Below are positions 45,528-57,183 of a stretch of 64,000 nt of DNA, piece by piece. The notes below the pieces were generated by a model that did not search any database, had not been told where the DNA came from, and saw only the letters and a program-made list of their open reading frames with translations. The DNA is taken from positions 496,001 to 560,000 of the forward strand of contig JALNQF010000002.1 of the NCBI GenBank assembly GCA_028456385.1, read 5' to 3'. The position numbers and the translations under genes were made by a program. The stretch comes from Ophiosphaerella korrae (lineage: Eukaryota > Ascomycota > Dothideomycetes > Pleosporales > Phaeosphaeriaceae). The stretch's first letter is position 1. Each line of letters begins with the position of its first letter.

Positions 45528-46475
45528 GTTGCACGTTTCCAAGGTTGTGTTCGCAATGAAATGATCGAAGCAGTCAAGTTGAATGAAAAAATATACCCAA
45601 CTCCTACCTCGCTTTTACATCATTATTCAAAGAACTTGAGAACAAGTTGCGCGCCCTATTCACGCCCTGCATTTGACATGCATATAGGTCAGCCATTTTT
45701 GGCGAGAATCCTTTCGTCGTTAAACACGTGATTTTGCTGCGCCGTTACCACATCTAGAAAGAATGTGGTTGATCAGATGGATCGCATCTCTTTGGGTAAA
45801 TGATGCATGGAGATCTTGGACCGATCCGAAACTAAGCGCCCAGCTCTTTTGTCCAGATCTTGTTGTCGCCGTCAGGTACTTTATTTCTATTGGTTAGAAT
45901 CAAGGGCTCTGACCGAAAGGTGTCAAATGACGTGCTGGTGTAAGTAGATTTTCTTGACATGTGTCGGGCAGTGTGAGGGGCGTAACGTTCGGATTTGAAA
46001 TCCAAAAAGAATCTAACAAGCTTGTAGATAAATCTTTGGTATATAGGCTCACTCTGAGCACAATTACCAACTTGATTTTGCTCATCATTATAGTTCCATT
46101 GGATTATTCTTGTGAGTGAAACTATGCTGGATGCTGCTTTTCTTTTCCACACTACTTCAGAATTCGAAGCCTGGCTGACTTCCATCGAATTGCCCTTTTG
46201 ATGATGTGTGATCCTGGAGGCTGTGGTAATGGTTGGTATACCGAGTACAAGCGGCGATTGACACACTTCTTGGTGGGAATATGAGCACGTGGTGGAAGCA
46301 TCAACAATTGACATAGAAGATTTTTACTCCATGGTGGAAGATGACTTTATGTGAGGCGTCATACTTCAACGAGTGAGACGATTGCGAGGCTTGACAAGTT
46401 ATTCTGGTGCTTCCGGCACAAAAGAACAGCTCTAATCCCCACCAATAAGGTATATCACGGCTGGAAAACTCATAA
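45528..46475. other. Intergenic region left of PIF-like copy 2
   Basis: Holds one long minus-strand frame listed separately (45832-46314). Otherwise nothing is seen. The right edge is the TAA target duplication (46473-46475) of the PIF-like element. Confidence 0.5.
45832..46314 (-). CDS. Doubtful ORF of 160 residues, unknown
   Basis: An ATG-started frame (MSIVDASTTCSYSHQEVCQS) next to the PIF-like insertion. It has no signal peptide, repeats or recognisable motif and a Ser/Thr-rich, unremarkable composition. It could be a remnant of a degenerate gene or a chance frame. Confidence 0.2.
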   Translation of the reverse strand: MSIVDASTTCSYSHQEVCQSPLVLGIPTITTASRITHHQKGNSMEVSQASNSEVVWKRKAASSIVSLTRIIQWNYNDEQNQVGNCAQSEPIYQRFIYKLVRFFLDFKSERYAPHTARHMSRKSTYTSTSFDTFRSEPLILTNRNKVPDGDNKIWTKELGA

Positions 46476-47563
46476 GGCCCTGTTCGGTGCACCAGAATTT
46501 TTGCCTGTTTATTCAAAAATAAATACAAATCGTAAATTTAAACGGCGCGTGTTCAGATCGCTGAGGGTTTTTTAATGCAGTTTGAAAGGAATTAAAACGC
46601 TAGTAACGCTAGCAATCTCTGTACCCTGCTTAGTGCTAACATAATCTACAAGTTACCTCTTGAGGCCTTTAAATAGTTTGATCTTAGTAACTTACCTCTA
46701 GAGCTGTTTTTATTTTTTAAATCAATTTAACTTATACACGTAACACCTCTACTCTATCTAGCCTATCGTAAGGTAGTTATCGCTAGCGTTAAGGTAGCTG
46801 TAGTAGTAGTAGTAGTAGTAGTAGTTGCTACTATACTGTTATGTCGCAGCTCTACCCCACTGCGCCAAACAAACCCAAAAAGGTAACCGAGTATTCAACA
46901 ACGTTGAATACAGGAGTAGAACAGTATATATTGCCCAAGGGCCCTCGCCCTTGTCTTGCGCTTTGCGCAGCTACGGCCTACTGCGGCCTGCAGTGTGACA
47001 TATACTCACTTAACTTAGAGAGGAGCCTACAGGCGTGCGAGCGTGCAAACTGTACGATAGTCTTAGGCAGCGCTAGCTCTAGGATTACAGAAGTAATCTA
47101 CAGCAGTTATACAGTAAAACTCGCCCCTACAAGGGAGCTTATCTAGGTCGTCGTCTACCTCTACTAAATTACTAACATTGTTAGGGCTAGTACTACTTAA
47201 GAGTTCCTTAAAGCTTTAAGGCAACTCGCTAGTAGCTAAGACTCTTTTAAAGAGTGTTCATAGTAGTAACTATACTTAAGGGTTACTAAGATAGAGATAG
47301 AGAGGCCTTACTAAGAGCAGCGCGAGCAACTTGCGCGAGATTAGCGTTATAGGGCGTACTTAGAGGCTCTATAAGGTTGAGACAGTTACAAAAACTGCTA
47401 AGATAGAATATAAACAGATAAACTACCGCACCGAACACACCAAAATTTTGTCTGGCTCGATTTGGTAAGGCCAGTGGCGGAAACTAAGGCGCCCTCAGCT
47501 ACGCTACCGGCGTTACCTCTAGCATAAACTATTTGAAAAACAGCTGGCGCACTGAACAGGCCC
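46476..47563. mobile_element. PIF/Harbinger-like non-autonomous element, copy 2
   Basis: Left end ggccctgttcggtgcaccag; right end, reverse-complemented, gggcctgttcagtgcgccag. A perfect TAA target duplication flanks it (46473-46475 and 47564-47566). It aligns with copy 1 (24982-26451) end to end but lacks the nested MITE and the internal duplication. It is strongly transition-mutated relative to copy 1: the GCA/GCC-rich part of copy 1 is a (TAG)n tract here at 46799-46826, consistent with RIP. It carries its own 164 bp insertion at 46837-47000. No transposase frame remains. Confidence 0.78.
46837..47000. mobile_element. 164 bp insertion with 5-bp target duplication inside PIF-like copy 2
   Basis: Absent from copy 1, which reads straight through the site. 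TATAC flanks it on both sides (46832-46836 and 47001-47005). The ends are weakly inverted: tgttatgtcgcag at the left, tgtcacactgcag as the reverse complement of the right, with all mismatches being transitions. The inside is unlike the host element. It could be a small MITE or another inserted fragment; superfamily not assigned. Confidence 0.6.
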
Positions 47564-47566
47564 TAA

Positions 47567-48791
47567 GATTTTTCGAGTGCGTTGTGCTTCTCTTGAACTT
47601 TGAAGAATAAAGGTGGTGGGCAATAGGACGTTGAAAGTTAATGTGGCCAGGAGACGAGACACGCGGAAGGAACCGCAACCGAGGCTGATGTCAAGAAAGG
47701 GCAAGCGTCGCCAAGGATCGACCGAAATGTCTTTCGCGAATTCTATCCTGGTATCCTTTTCTTCTTCACATATTATCCACGATCTCCACTGATCCCAAGG
47801 TTAATCCCCAATGTATGGATACACCTTTTTCAGAGAAGACCTAGAATGATGCAAGCCATTCTAATCCTGCAATTTATTCACGTCGATCTCGATCGATATC
47901 GGAATTGCGGGTTCGCTTTAGGCTAACATTCAGCTTCAGCTCTAAGCCTCCGCCTGATCAAATAAGCTTCAACTCACATTTGCCTCATTTCATCTTATAG
48001 ATTGTGGCGCAATACCACCACGGTTGGAATATGGGCCGTGGAAGCGTCATCCCTCAGTTCAATAATCGTCAGTAAGGTATTCCATGTGGCATTGAGTGAG
48101 AAAAGTGTCTTGGATGAATCATCGTGAGAGTGACGATTGCACAAATTCCGCCCGCTGGGGGCCACGAATATCAGTTATCGAATCAGCTCATTCGGGTAGA
48201 CTGCGTTCCCCCGCGTCCCGACGTGTATCACCCTTGAAAAAGCATGACGCCAATGTCAGCTTTGGGCAGATGAAAGCGGCGGTGCAACGCCTTTTGCGAC
48301 GACACACGTATAGCACCCTTTTATTCGCTTGTCTCTAGGGCGTCCTCCCGCTGCTACCCCAATGATTCGGCGAAGATAACTGAATCGAGGGCGCAGGACA
48401 ATTGGTGTAGCGAACCTGCGGGCAGCCCTCATTCAGAGGTCGGCGCTACTGTTTTCTTGATTGACCGGCCACTCGGGCCTGAAGATCATTCGTATTACTT
48501 ACTGCAGCGCGATTGGCCCACCTGTCTGACTGCCAGCATTATGGTTGAGAAGAGGCTTGCCAGCAGGGGTCCCGACGCGATTGACTGTGCCCCAACAAGT
48601 CGCGCTTCGAAAGAAAACAGGACATCACCTCGCATCCTCACTTGCCTTTCTTAGCCTTGCCACGGTCAGCTTATCCAGACTTAACGTCTAGGCTCAGGGC
48701 TTTGTGCAGATTGCCACTCTTCGTTCTTCATAGGGGCGCAACACCCCAGTCAACCTGTATTCTTGCCCTGTACCCGTAATGAGAGCGTGTC
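47567..48791. other. Intergenic region right of PIF-like copy 2
   Basis: No gene supported. Several frames (48096-48338, 48457-48654) lack features. The final ~200 bp should be the kelch gene promoter. Confidence 0.45.
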
Positions 48792-51344
48792 ATGGCATAC
48801 ACGAAACTATGCCTATTTGCCTTCCTCTGCTTCGTCGCGCAATCATTACAGGATAATCCTGTCGTCGACTTGTAGGTAGCTGTGGTTCGAAATGCGATCG
48901 CCTAGCTGACAAGACGTAGCTGCCGAAGATGGGCCCATCAAACTGCTATCGTTGCTGGGCGGCTTTATATTGACGGCGGCCAGGTAGCATACAAAAATTT
49001 GGCATACAACTACACTAGTACGTCTCAGTCAAGAATTCCACTTTTCAAAATTTCGAGGTGTCTCACACTGGTTGCATAGACGAATGGCTTCTTTTCAGTG
49101 ATCTGCAATCCCGCTCTGACACAGGCTTCCCGGTGCAATATTCGAATTTATCAAAGCCTGCGAACATCCCAAGTGTGTCAGGCGGGTATTTATGGGCTGA
49201 TGAAGTCAACAAGTGCTTCTACCAATTTGGAGGTGAATATGCAGAAGGAACAAGTCCAAAAGATTTCAGCATGTCCACTTACGATGTGATTCTGAACCAG
49301 TGGAACCAAACCAACTATCTCAGCAGCGACAAAAATTGGCAGCGGCCTGCATATGGTGCTGGGGCGCAAGTTGAGAGTCGTGGGCTAGGATTCTACTATG
49401 GCGGCTGGCTCAGCAACCGTACCACCCCAGGCTGGAAAGGACCACCGATGGCCCAGAGCAGCATTATTCAATTCAATTTCACGACGGGAAACTTACGAAA
49501 CAATAGTGGCTTTGATAGTGTTGGAAGAGCAGAGGGACAAATGGTGTATCTGCCAGTATCGGACAATGGTGTTCTTATTTATTTCGGCGGTATCGAGGAT
49601 CGGTATCGTAACGGGACCTATACTGCCGTGAGTCTTGAAGTTGCTGCTTTGGTACTGCACAGATTGACTGACAACTGAACAGGCAAACATGAATGTAAGA
49701 TGGTGTCATCCCATGTGCTGCCCAGTGCTGACGCCTTCTCAGAAAATTCTTATCTACGATATCAACTCAGGAAAATGGTACAACCAAACCGCAACTGGTG
49801 ACGTACCATTCGCGCGAAGACAGTTCTGTGCCGGTGTAACATGGCCGGAAGATCGTTCGTCGTTCAATATGTAAGATGAGTCTTGTTTTGTTGCACACCT
49901 ATGCTCCACCATGTTGCGCCTATAGGTGACGTATTACTCGCACTGACTTTCAAAGTTATCTATACGGTGGTTATGGATTTGGCACACCAGCCGCCTTCGA
50001 CGACGTTTACATCCTTTCCCTCCCATCCTTCAAGTGGTTCAAAGGATATCCCCTCGGAGGCACCGATTCCAATCAATTCGGCCATGGTGGTTGTAGCGCA
50101 AGCGTCATGAACAAAAATCAAATGATGGTTATAGGTGGCTGGTTTCCCAATTCTACGTTTGTGGACTGTGATGCACCAGACGCGCAAGGACAACACAATA
50201 TGGTTATGGGCAACAACTCAGGAAAGGTAGAGAATGGTATTTGGGACAAATACGATCCCAAGCTAACAAATTATGCCGTGCCGACTTTGGTGGTAGCCGC
50301 CATTGGGGGAGGGTATGTTCTGCACCGATAAAATGCATTTTGGTTTCGCTGATCAGTCCTAGGCCAACTGGCGGTGCAACAGTCACTGCTCCTACTACAT
50401 GGGATCACAATGATCTGAAGGTTTATTACCAACTAAGCCCAACTATCGCTACGCGAGCGGCAACTCGGTTCATTGCTGAGTCCGCCACTCCTTCTCCTAC
50501 GCCCAGTGGTTCACCAGAAAAGAAGAAGAATATCGCGGCGATCGCGGGCGGAACGGTTGGAGGCCTCGTGGGTTTGATTGTAATACTTGGTCTCATCTTA
50601 TTCTGCCTACATCGTCACAAGAAAGCGAAGAAGGACCACAGCCGTGATGTTCCAGCTGCACCACCCACAGAGCTGCCCGTCACCTCATTTCCACATGAGA
50701 TGTCGACAACAGGTGCTGCCAAATACGTTTCTGTACACCAACAGCCGCACTCTAATGACCGTTCGATGTATTCGGGACTCGCGCCGGCACACTCGCGCAC
50801 CGCGAGCTACGATTATCATTCATCACATACTTCTATTACGCCGCAGATGTATACCTCCACACCTCCTCCGGTCGCAGAAACGTATAGCCCGCATAAAGAT
50901 TACAGATATACCCAGGCATCTACTTCACCGCTCCACTCACCTAATGACGCGGAACTTTTCCTCCCAGGCAACGGTGCGGTGTATGGTGGCCAGCAAGGTT
51001 CATGGGTCCCACAGGCAAGCCCACCGACTGATGCGCCAATAAATCAACAACACTCTTATCCTTCACCCACCTCCCCACAACAGACAATGGACTTTTCAGC
51101 ACATCAGCAACAGCAATCGCAGGTGTACTACCCACCACCTCAGGATTTATCCCACAGCCCACATCATTCTCAGCCCTCGCCCATTGAAGAACAAAGAGGG
51201 AGTCCGGAGGGCGCACAATACAGTAGCAGTACTCAGCACGAGAATACGCCAGCTATGAGCACTATGACAACGCCGTCACAATTCTATGCGCATCCCGTTC
51301 CTATGGAAAACCCGGCCGCCAATCAACGTGGAGGATATAGATAG
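48792..51344 (+). CDS. Kelch-repeat membrane protein (secretory, single-pass)
   Basis: Seven exons: 48792-48871, 48920-49017, 49080-49627, 49683-49694, 49743-49870, 49956-50312, 50363-51344 (734 residues). A signal peptide (MAYTKLCLFAFLCFVAQS) is followed by an extracellular beta-propeller. Kelch-like units are visible: GRLYIDGGQ, CFYQFGGEY, LGFYYGGWL, VLIYFGGIEDR, IYLYGGYGFGTPAAFDDVYI and MMVIGGWF. The propeller has several NxT/NxS sites. One membrane helix lies near residue 470 (GGTVGGLVGLIVILGLILFC), followed by a basic HRHKKAKK and a ~240-residue Pro/Gln/Ser/His-rich cytosolic tail. The family resembles fungal cell-surface kelch proteins of unknown function, possibly polarity or wall sensors. 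The 12-nt exon 4 (encoding ANMN) is unusually small, and one intron uses an AAG acceptor (49955). Confidence 0.85.
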
Positions 51345-52157
51345 GCGAGGGAAAGTCAGTGTGTACGGCAGGTAATTATGCACAACAGTATGGCAACATC
51401 AGTCAAGAAGTGCAGGATACGTCCCATCCAAGTCGAGACTGTGGCATCAGTCGATATATGAAAAAAAAGGAAGGAACGTTTGGGGTTGGATATTTCACAG
51501 CACATGGGCACTCCCTTGTTGAGTGTTTGGCTATGAGGGCTTGAGGGCGTTTGAACTTTGATATAGATAGCTGACTAATGCACGTGAAGCTCAAGTGAGG
51601 CCGTGGTTAGGGCGATTAATGTATAAGCATCTGAAATATACTACTATTCATAACACAAAAGAAGACAGCTTTCAAATCGAGCAAGACGGCAAAACGTACG
51701 TGCTCCAAAGTTCAAGTGGAGGTGATAGTCGGACAGGGTATAGGTAAGGTAGTGGTGAGGTACTAAGAGTTAGTGCTAGTGCAGGCTCGGCACGGCTTGT
51801 ATGCACACGCGCTTCTTCACGCTCGTCTTGCCCTCTTCCCAACGACGCCAGCCCAGAAGCTCTTTTCACACGGCGCCTGGCCTGCAGCCCAGCTTTGCAC
51901 TAACCTGAGCGATTGCGTGACTCGATTTACCCACCGACCGGTTTCTCCTCGGCGCCCGCACTGTCTCCTCCCACTACCTGCCCCACTATCCTCTTCGCAT
52001 AGCTCTTCAAGGCAACGAAACTGCACGCGCCTCCCCCCTCCATTCACCGCGCGACCAACAGCCACAGCGTACAACTCCCAGGCCGGATCCTTCTCCTTGG
52101 GCTACAACTGTATCACAGCCTCAACCGGGAGCGTTTCCCACTGCGCTGCTGCTCGCC
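51345..52157. other. Intergenic region and CRM1 leader
   Basis: No gene supported. Bases ~51770-52150 are C/T-rich and probably form the promoter and 5' leader of the exportin gene. Confidence 0.45.
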
Positions 52158-55100
52158 ATGTCACTATCAATCGACGAGCTCGACGCCACAGTGCGCGCCT
52201 TCTACGATGGCCGCGGCGAGACTGTATGTATCTAGACATGTAATATATAACAGATATCAATAGATATGACTAACATGCACGCTCCAATAGCAAAAACAAG
52301 CCCAGGCAACTCTGAACCAGGTAGGCTGTAGAATCTGGCCCTTATTCCATTCTTGCTCACACCGACATAGTTCAAAGAGAATCCAGATGCATGGCTTCTC
52401 GTTGACAAGATCCTGCAAGATGCGCAGCATCCCCAGACAAAATGTAGGTTTGCGCGTATGAAAGGTGGCTGGGCGGCGACGGCGCTAACAACCATCAGAC
52501 TTGGGACTACAGGTTCTCGACAATGTCATAATGACACGATGGAAGGTGCTGCCTCGCGACCAATGTCAAGGTAGGTTCAGTAGCCTTTACCAGCTAGTAA
52601 GCAACTAACAGCGACAGGTATTCGCAACTTCGTCGTCAATTTCATCATCCAGCTCTCCAATAACGATGACACCCGGCGTACCGATCGCACCCTCTTGAAT
52701 AAGCTCAACCTCGTTCTCGTCTCCATCCTCAAGCAAGAGTGGCCTCACAACTGGCCCACCTTCATCAATGAAATCATTTCATCGTGTCATAGCAGCTTGG
52801 GAATCTGCGAGAACAACATGGTCATTCTTAGGCTTCTATCTGAGGAAGTTTTTGACTACTCAGAAGAACAGATGACATCCTCTAAGCGGCGAGAGCTGAA
52901 GCAGAGCATGTGCGATGAGTTTACGTCCATCTACCAGCTATGCTCCGAGGTCCTGCGAACCGCTACCGAAGCCTCACTGATCAAGGCGACCCTTGAGACA
53001 CTACTGCGGTTTCTCAACTGGATACCTCTGGGATACATCTTCGAGACACCTCCTAGTGGCCAGAGCCTCATCGAAACCTTGCGCAGCCGCTTTCTCGAAG
53101 TACCCGACTTCCGCAATATCACTTTGAAGTGCTTGACCGAGATCGCCGGTCTTCACACTGAGCCTGCATATGACGACAAGCTCGTATCAATGTTCACAGA
53201 GACGCTGACTGCGATTTCAAAGATCATCCCGCTTTCATTGGACCTGAAGAGCACCTATGCGTCAAGCAATAGCAGAGACCAAGAGTTTGTGCTTAATCTT
53301 GCACTTTTCTTGACTAATTTCTTCACCATGCATCTTAACGTTATTGAGAACTTGATGAATAGGGACTTCCTCACACATGGCCATTTCTATCTCATTCGGA
53401 TAAGTCAAATTGACGATCGTGAGGTCTTCAAGATCTGCTTGGAGTACTGGACTAAACTTGTATCTGAGCTTTACGATGAAATGCAAGCTCTGCCAATCAC
53501 CGACATGAACCCTCTCCTCAACATGGGTATTCCAGGCAATGGGGCTCGGGACTCAAATATGATGGCAAACTACCCATTGCGCAAGAACAAATACACTGAA
53601 ATCCTGTCAAATTTGCGGACAGTCATGATTGAAAAGATGGTTAGGCCAGAAGAAGTTCTTATCGTGGAGAATGACGAAGGTGAGATCGTGCGTGAATTCG
53701 TCAAAGAGAGCGACACAATCCAACTTTACAAGTCCACTCGGGAGTGCTTGGTTTTCCTCACCCATTTGGACGTCAACGATACAGAGCAAATCATGTCTGA
53801 GAAACTGGCACGGCAGGTTGATGGCACCGAATGGTCATGGGCCAACTGCAACACCCTTTGCTGGGCTATTGGATCCATCTCTGGTGCCATGAACGAAGAA
53901 ACGGAGAAGCGCTTCCTAGTCACAGTCATCAAGGATCTTCTAGGCTTGACAGAAATGAAGCGTGGGAAGGACAACAAAGCGGTCGTCGCCAGCAACATCA
54001 TGTATATTGTTGGCCAGTATCCACGATTCCTGAAGGCACACTGGAAGTTCCTGAAGACTGTTGTGAACAAGCTCTTTGAGTTCATGCACGAGACTCACGA
54101 AGGCGTTCAAGATATGGCGTGCGACACATTTATCAAGATTGCGAACAAGTGCCGGCGGCACTTCGTCGCGCTGCAACCTGGCGAGACTGAGCCGTTCATT
54201 GACGAGATTGTTCGAAACCTGCGGAAAATTACCGCTGACCTCTCACCTCAACAGGTTCATACATTCTACGAGGCATGTGGTTACATGATCAGCGCTCAAG
54301 GGCAGAAGAGCATGCAAGAGCGCTTAATTCATGACTTGATGGCTTTACCAAATTCTGCTGTAAGTATTGTATGATAGTTTATCCTCAACAAAGCTAACAT
54401 TCCTACAGTGGGACGCAATCATTGCTCAAGCAAACCAGGATCCGTCTTGTTTACAGGATTCAGAGGTCATCAAGATTGTTGGCAATATTATGAAGACCAA
54501 TGTTGCTGCCTGTGGGTCGATAGGATCCTACTTCTATCCACAAATTGGTCGGATATATTTTGACATGTTGACTATGTATCGGGCTAGCTCTCAGCTCATC
54601 GATGAAGCTGTTCAGCGAGATGGCGAGTATTCCAGGTAACTTTCATATATGGGTATATGCTAACCACACTAGGCAACATCGCGACCAAGATGCCCAAAGT
54701 TCGTGGCCTACGAACAATCAAGAAGGAAATCCTCAAGCTCATCAACACCTACGTTGAGAAGGCTGATGACCTTGAGATGATTCATAACAATCTCGTACCA
54801 AAGTTACTTGAGGCTGTTCTGATCGATTACAAGAACAATGTGCCAGATGCCCGTGAGGCAGAAGTACTTAATGTTATGACAACGATCATCAACAAACTAC
54901 ACGTACGTTGGCGTCCCAACCTTAGTAAACACATGGTTCGAATCGCTCGGCCATATGTAGATTCTCTGCTAACTAGCGATAGAGCATGATGGAGGATCAG
55001 ATCATCAACATCATGGACAGCGTATTCGAATGCACCCTGGATATGATTAACAAGGACTTTTCGGAATATCCAGAACACCGGGTTGAATTCTTCAAGCTTT

Positions 55101-55820
55101 TGCGAACGATCAATCTGCGATGCTTCCCTGCGCTTTTGAGACTTGATGCCCGATCATTCAAGTTCGTTATCGACTCTTGCATGTGGGCTAGCAAGCACGA
55201 TAACCGTGAGGTGGAGAGCGCCGGCCTTTCCATGTGCTTTGAGCTGGTGTCCAACATGGCTGAAACGGATGCCCAAACCTGCAACGGCTTCTTCCAGACG
55301 TTCTTCACTACCATCCTACAAGACGTATTCTTTGTTGTCACCGACAGCGACCACAAGGCTGGCTTCAAGTCTCAATCTATGCTACTGGCTAAGATGTTCT
55401 GGCTCGTTGACTCGGACAAGCTGCAAGGACCGATCTATACATCGCCAGATATGGCACCTGCAGGCACGCCGAATCGAGAATTCTTGCGAAACTTTGTCGG
55501 CAACCTATTGGCGACTGCATTCCCGAACCTTCAGACGTGAGTAACTTCTTACTAACATGTTGTTCCTACTGATTCATTACAGAGCGCAAATTGCATCATT
55601 CATTGATGGTCTCTTTGCCACCAATTCTGATCTTAACCGATTCAAGATCATCCTACGCGACTTCCTTATTTCGCTTAAGGAGTTCTCCGGTGACAATGCT
55701 GAACTGTTTGCCGAAGAGCGCGAGCAAGCGGCGAACAAGGCCAAGGAAGAGGAGCGTGAACGTGCTATGAAGGTTGGCGGTCTGCTGAAGCCCTCCGAAA
55801 TGGACGATGATGAGTTGTGA
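52158..55820 (+). CDS. CRM1: Exportin-1 / CRM1, nuclear export receptor
   Basis: Carries leucine-rich NES cargo out of the nucleus with RanGTP. Exons: 52158-52223, 52291-52320, 52371-52443, 52499-52570, 52618-54359, 54409-54622, 54673-54902, 54983-55536, 55583-55820; 1,072 residues, close to the human length. N-terminus [20 protein letters not shown]; conserved blocks [88 protein letters not shown] and the C-terminal [15 protein letters not shown], which resembles the yeast protein. The position of the leptomycin-reactive Cys (human 528) is Thr525 here. Exon 2 is only 30 nt. The intron after exon 6 fits the frame only with a GC donor. It is a single-copy essential gene in most fungi; nothing suggests transfer. 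Confidence 0.95.
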
Positions 55821-57183
55821 CTGAACGTCGAACTGGAAGCGAACGTTGCTACACGCACACCATTCGACTTGCAAACCGGGCCCAGTGCAGATAGGTCTTC
55901 TTTGAACAGACGCTCGGCTGACTTTGACGGATGGAACTTTTATGGTTTGGGGGGCGAGGGCTAGTTGATTGGAATGGCGCGTGGGATGGAGAGGGCTGTG
56001 GCTGCTGCGCATATGGGCATGGTAAATAAGGAAGACTCGGGTTTTTTCATATAGTCTAATGACCCATAGGACTTTCGGCTCGTCTGGTGCATGCGAATAC
56101 AGCTGGCTTGAAGGTTGGCTCGGGTTGGTATGCGGACGAAAAAGATTGGGCATATCGCAGGTAGATCAATAAATATCTCGTTAACAACGCCTGTAGGGCG
56201 AAGAATAGAAACCATGTACACAGTTGGCGGGTTAGGTAGGATTCCCTCTAGACCTAGCATACATGATACTGTCGACATGGTATGAGCCCAGGATGATGGC
56301 ATGCATATGCTTGGTCGGCCCGTCCCACACCACATGACCATGATACAGAGGATATGACGAGCGACAACCACATATCGGCAGCAGTCTCCCGCTTCCGAAC
56401 TCGCAACGGATCTCTTGATGCCGTGAAGATGTACTCAGCGCTGAGCCAGGTCTTTCGATCGATGCCTCAGCCGCCACTGCGTAGTTCCATTTGTAGTGGA
56501 CCCTGCAATGCCCGTCACGCAGATAGTTCCTCCCAGCTCGGTTAGGATGCTACAATAGGACTAGAGAGCGACTTACGTAAGGGCATAGTGCATCCACAGC
56601 ACCAAAAAGGTCGGCAGAAGACTTCCCACCCCTGTCCCCTGCCAAAAGCCTAACGATCTGTAGCTGTGAGAAGCTCTGACAACCCGTGGCGGATCTACGC
56701 CCTCTCATTCGCTGGCGCCTTACAACTTTTCAACGATATGGGCGCAACCCTCTCTAGCCAGTGTATGCACAGTCTCGTGGCCCTCTCATAATGAACCCTC
56801 GGCATCATAGCACAGTCTAGCCCCTCGTTCAGCATCTCGCAAATTCTGCTAACCCGTGGACTGGCGGTCGACGCGAGCCACTAGGTTAAGCCGTCCACTC
56901 TGAGCCAGGTCCCTGCTGCAACCTTGAAGTGACTTCACTTCCTGATTCTTCTACCAAAGACGCACGTCCTTTTCCACGGAGGAGCCTCACCTCGTTTTGT
57001 TACTTTTTCCCGATCCGCTACCGAATAGGCGGCTGCTGACGACCGCACACCTGTCATCGCCCCTCTTGTATGGTTAGTCGTGCATAGCAAGGCGGACCAG
57101 GATTTGTCGCTTGTGCATCATCTGCGCATTGCCATTAAGGTTCTGGAGGCATCGCAGGACACTTTCTTCCTACTACCAGCACA
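55821..57183. other. 1.36 kb intergenic region between CRM1 and PHO81
   Basis: No gene supported. Antisense frames over the CRM1 3' flank are shadows. The part from about 56900 on is likely promoter and leader of the PHO81-like gene. Confidence 0.5.

Noticed and set aside
54623..54672. Conventional GT donor (GTAACT at 54638) for the CRM1 intron
   Set aside because: It would put the conserved block [13 protein letters not shown] out of frame.
54940..54965. tRNA-like GGTTCGAATC in a CRM1 intron
   Set aside because: Only a T-loop-like string; no acceptor stem, D-arm or anticodon arm can be paired around it.
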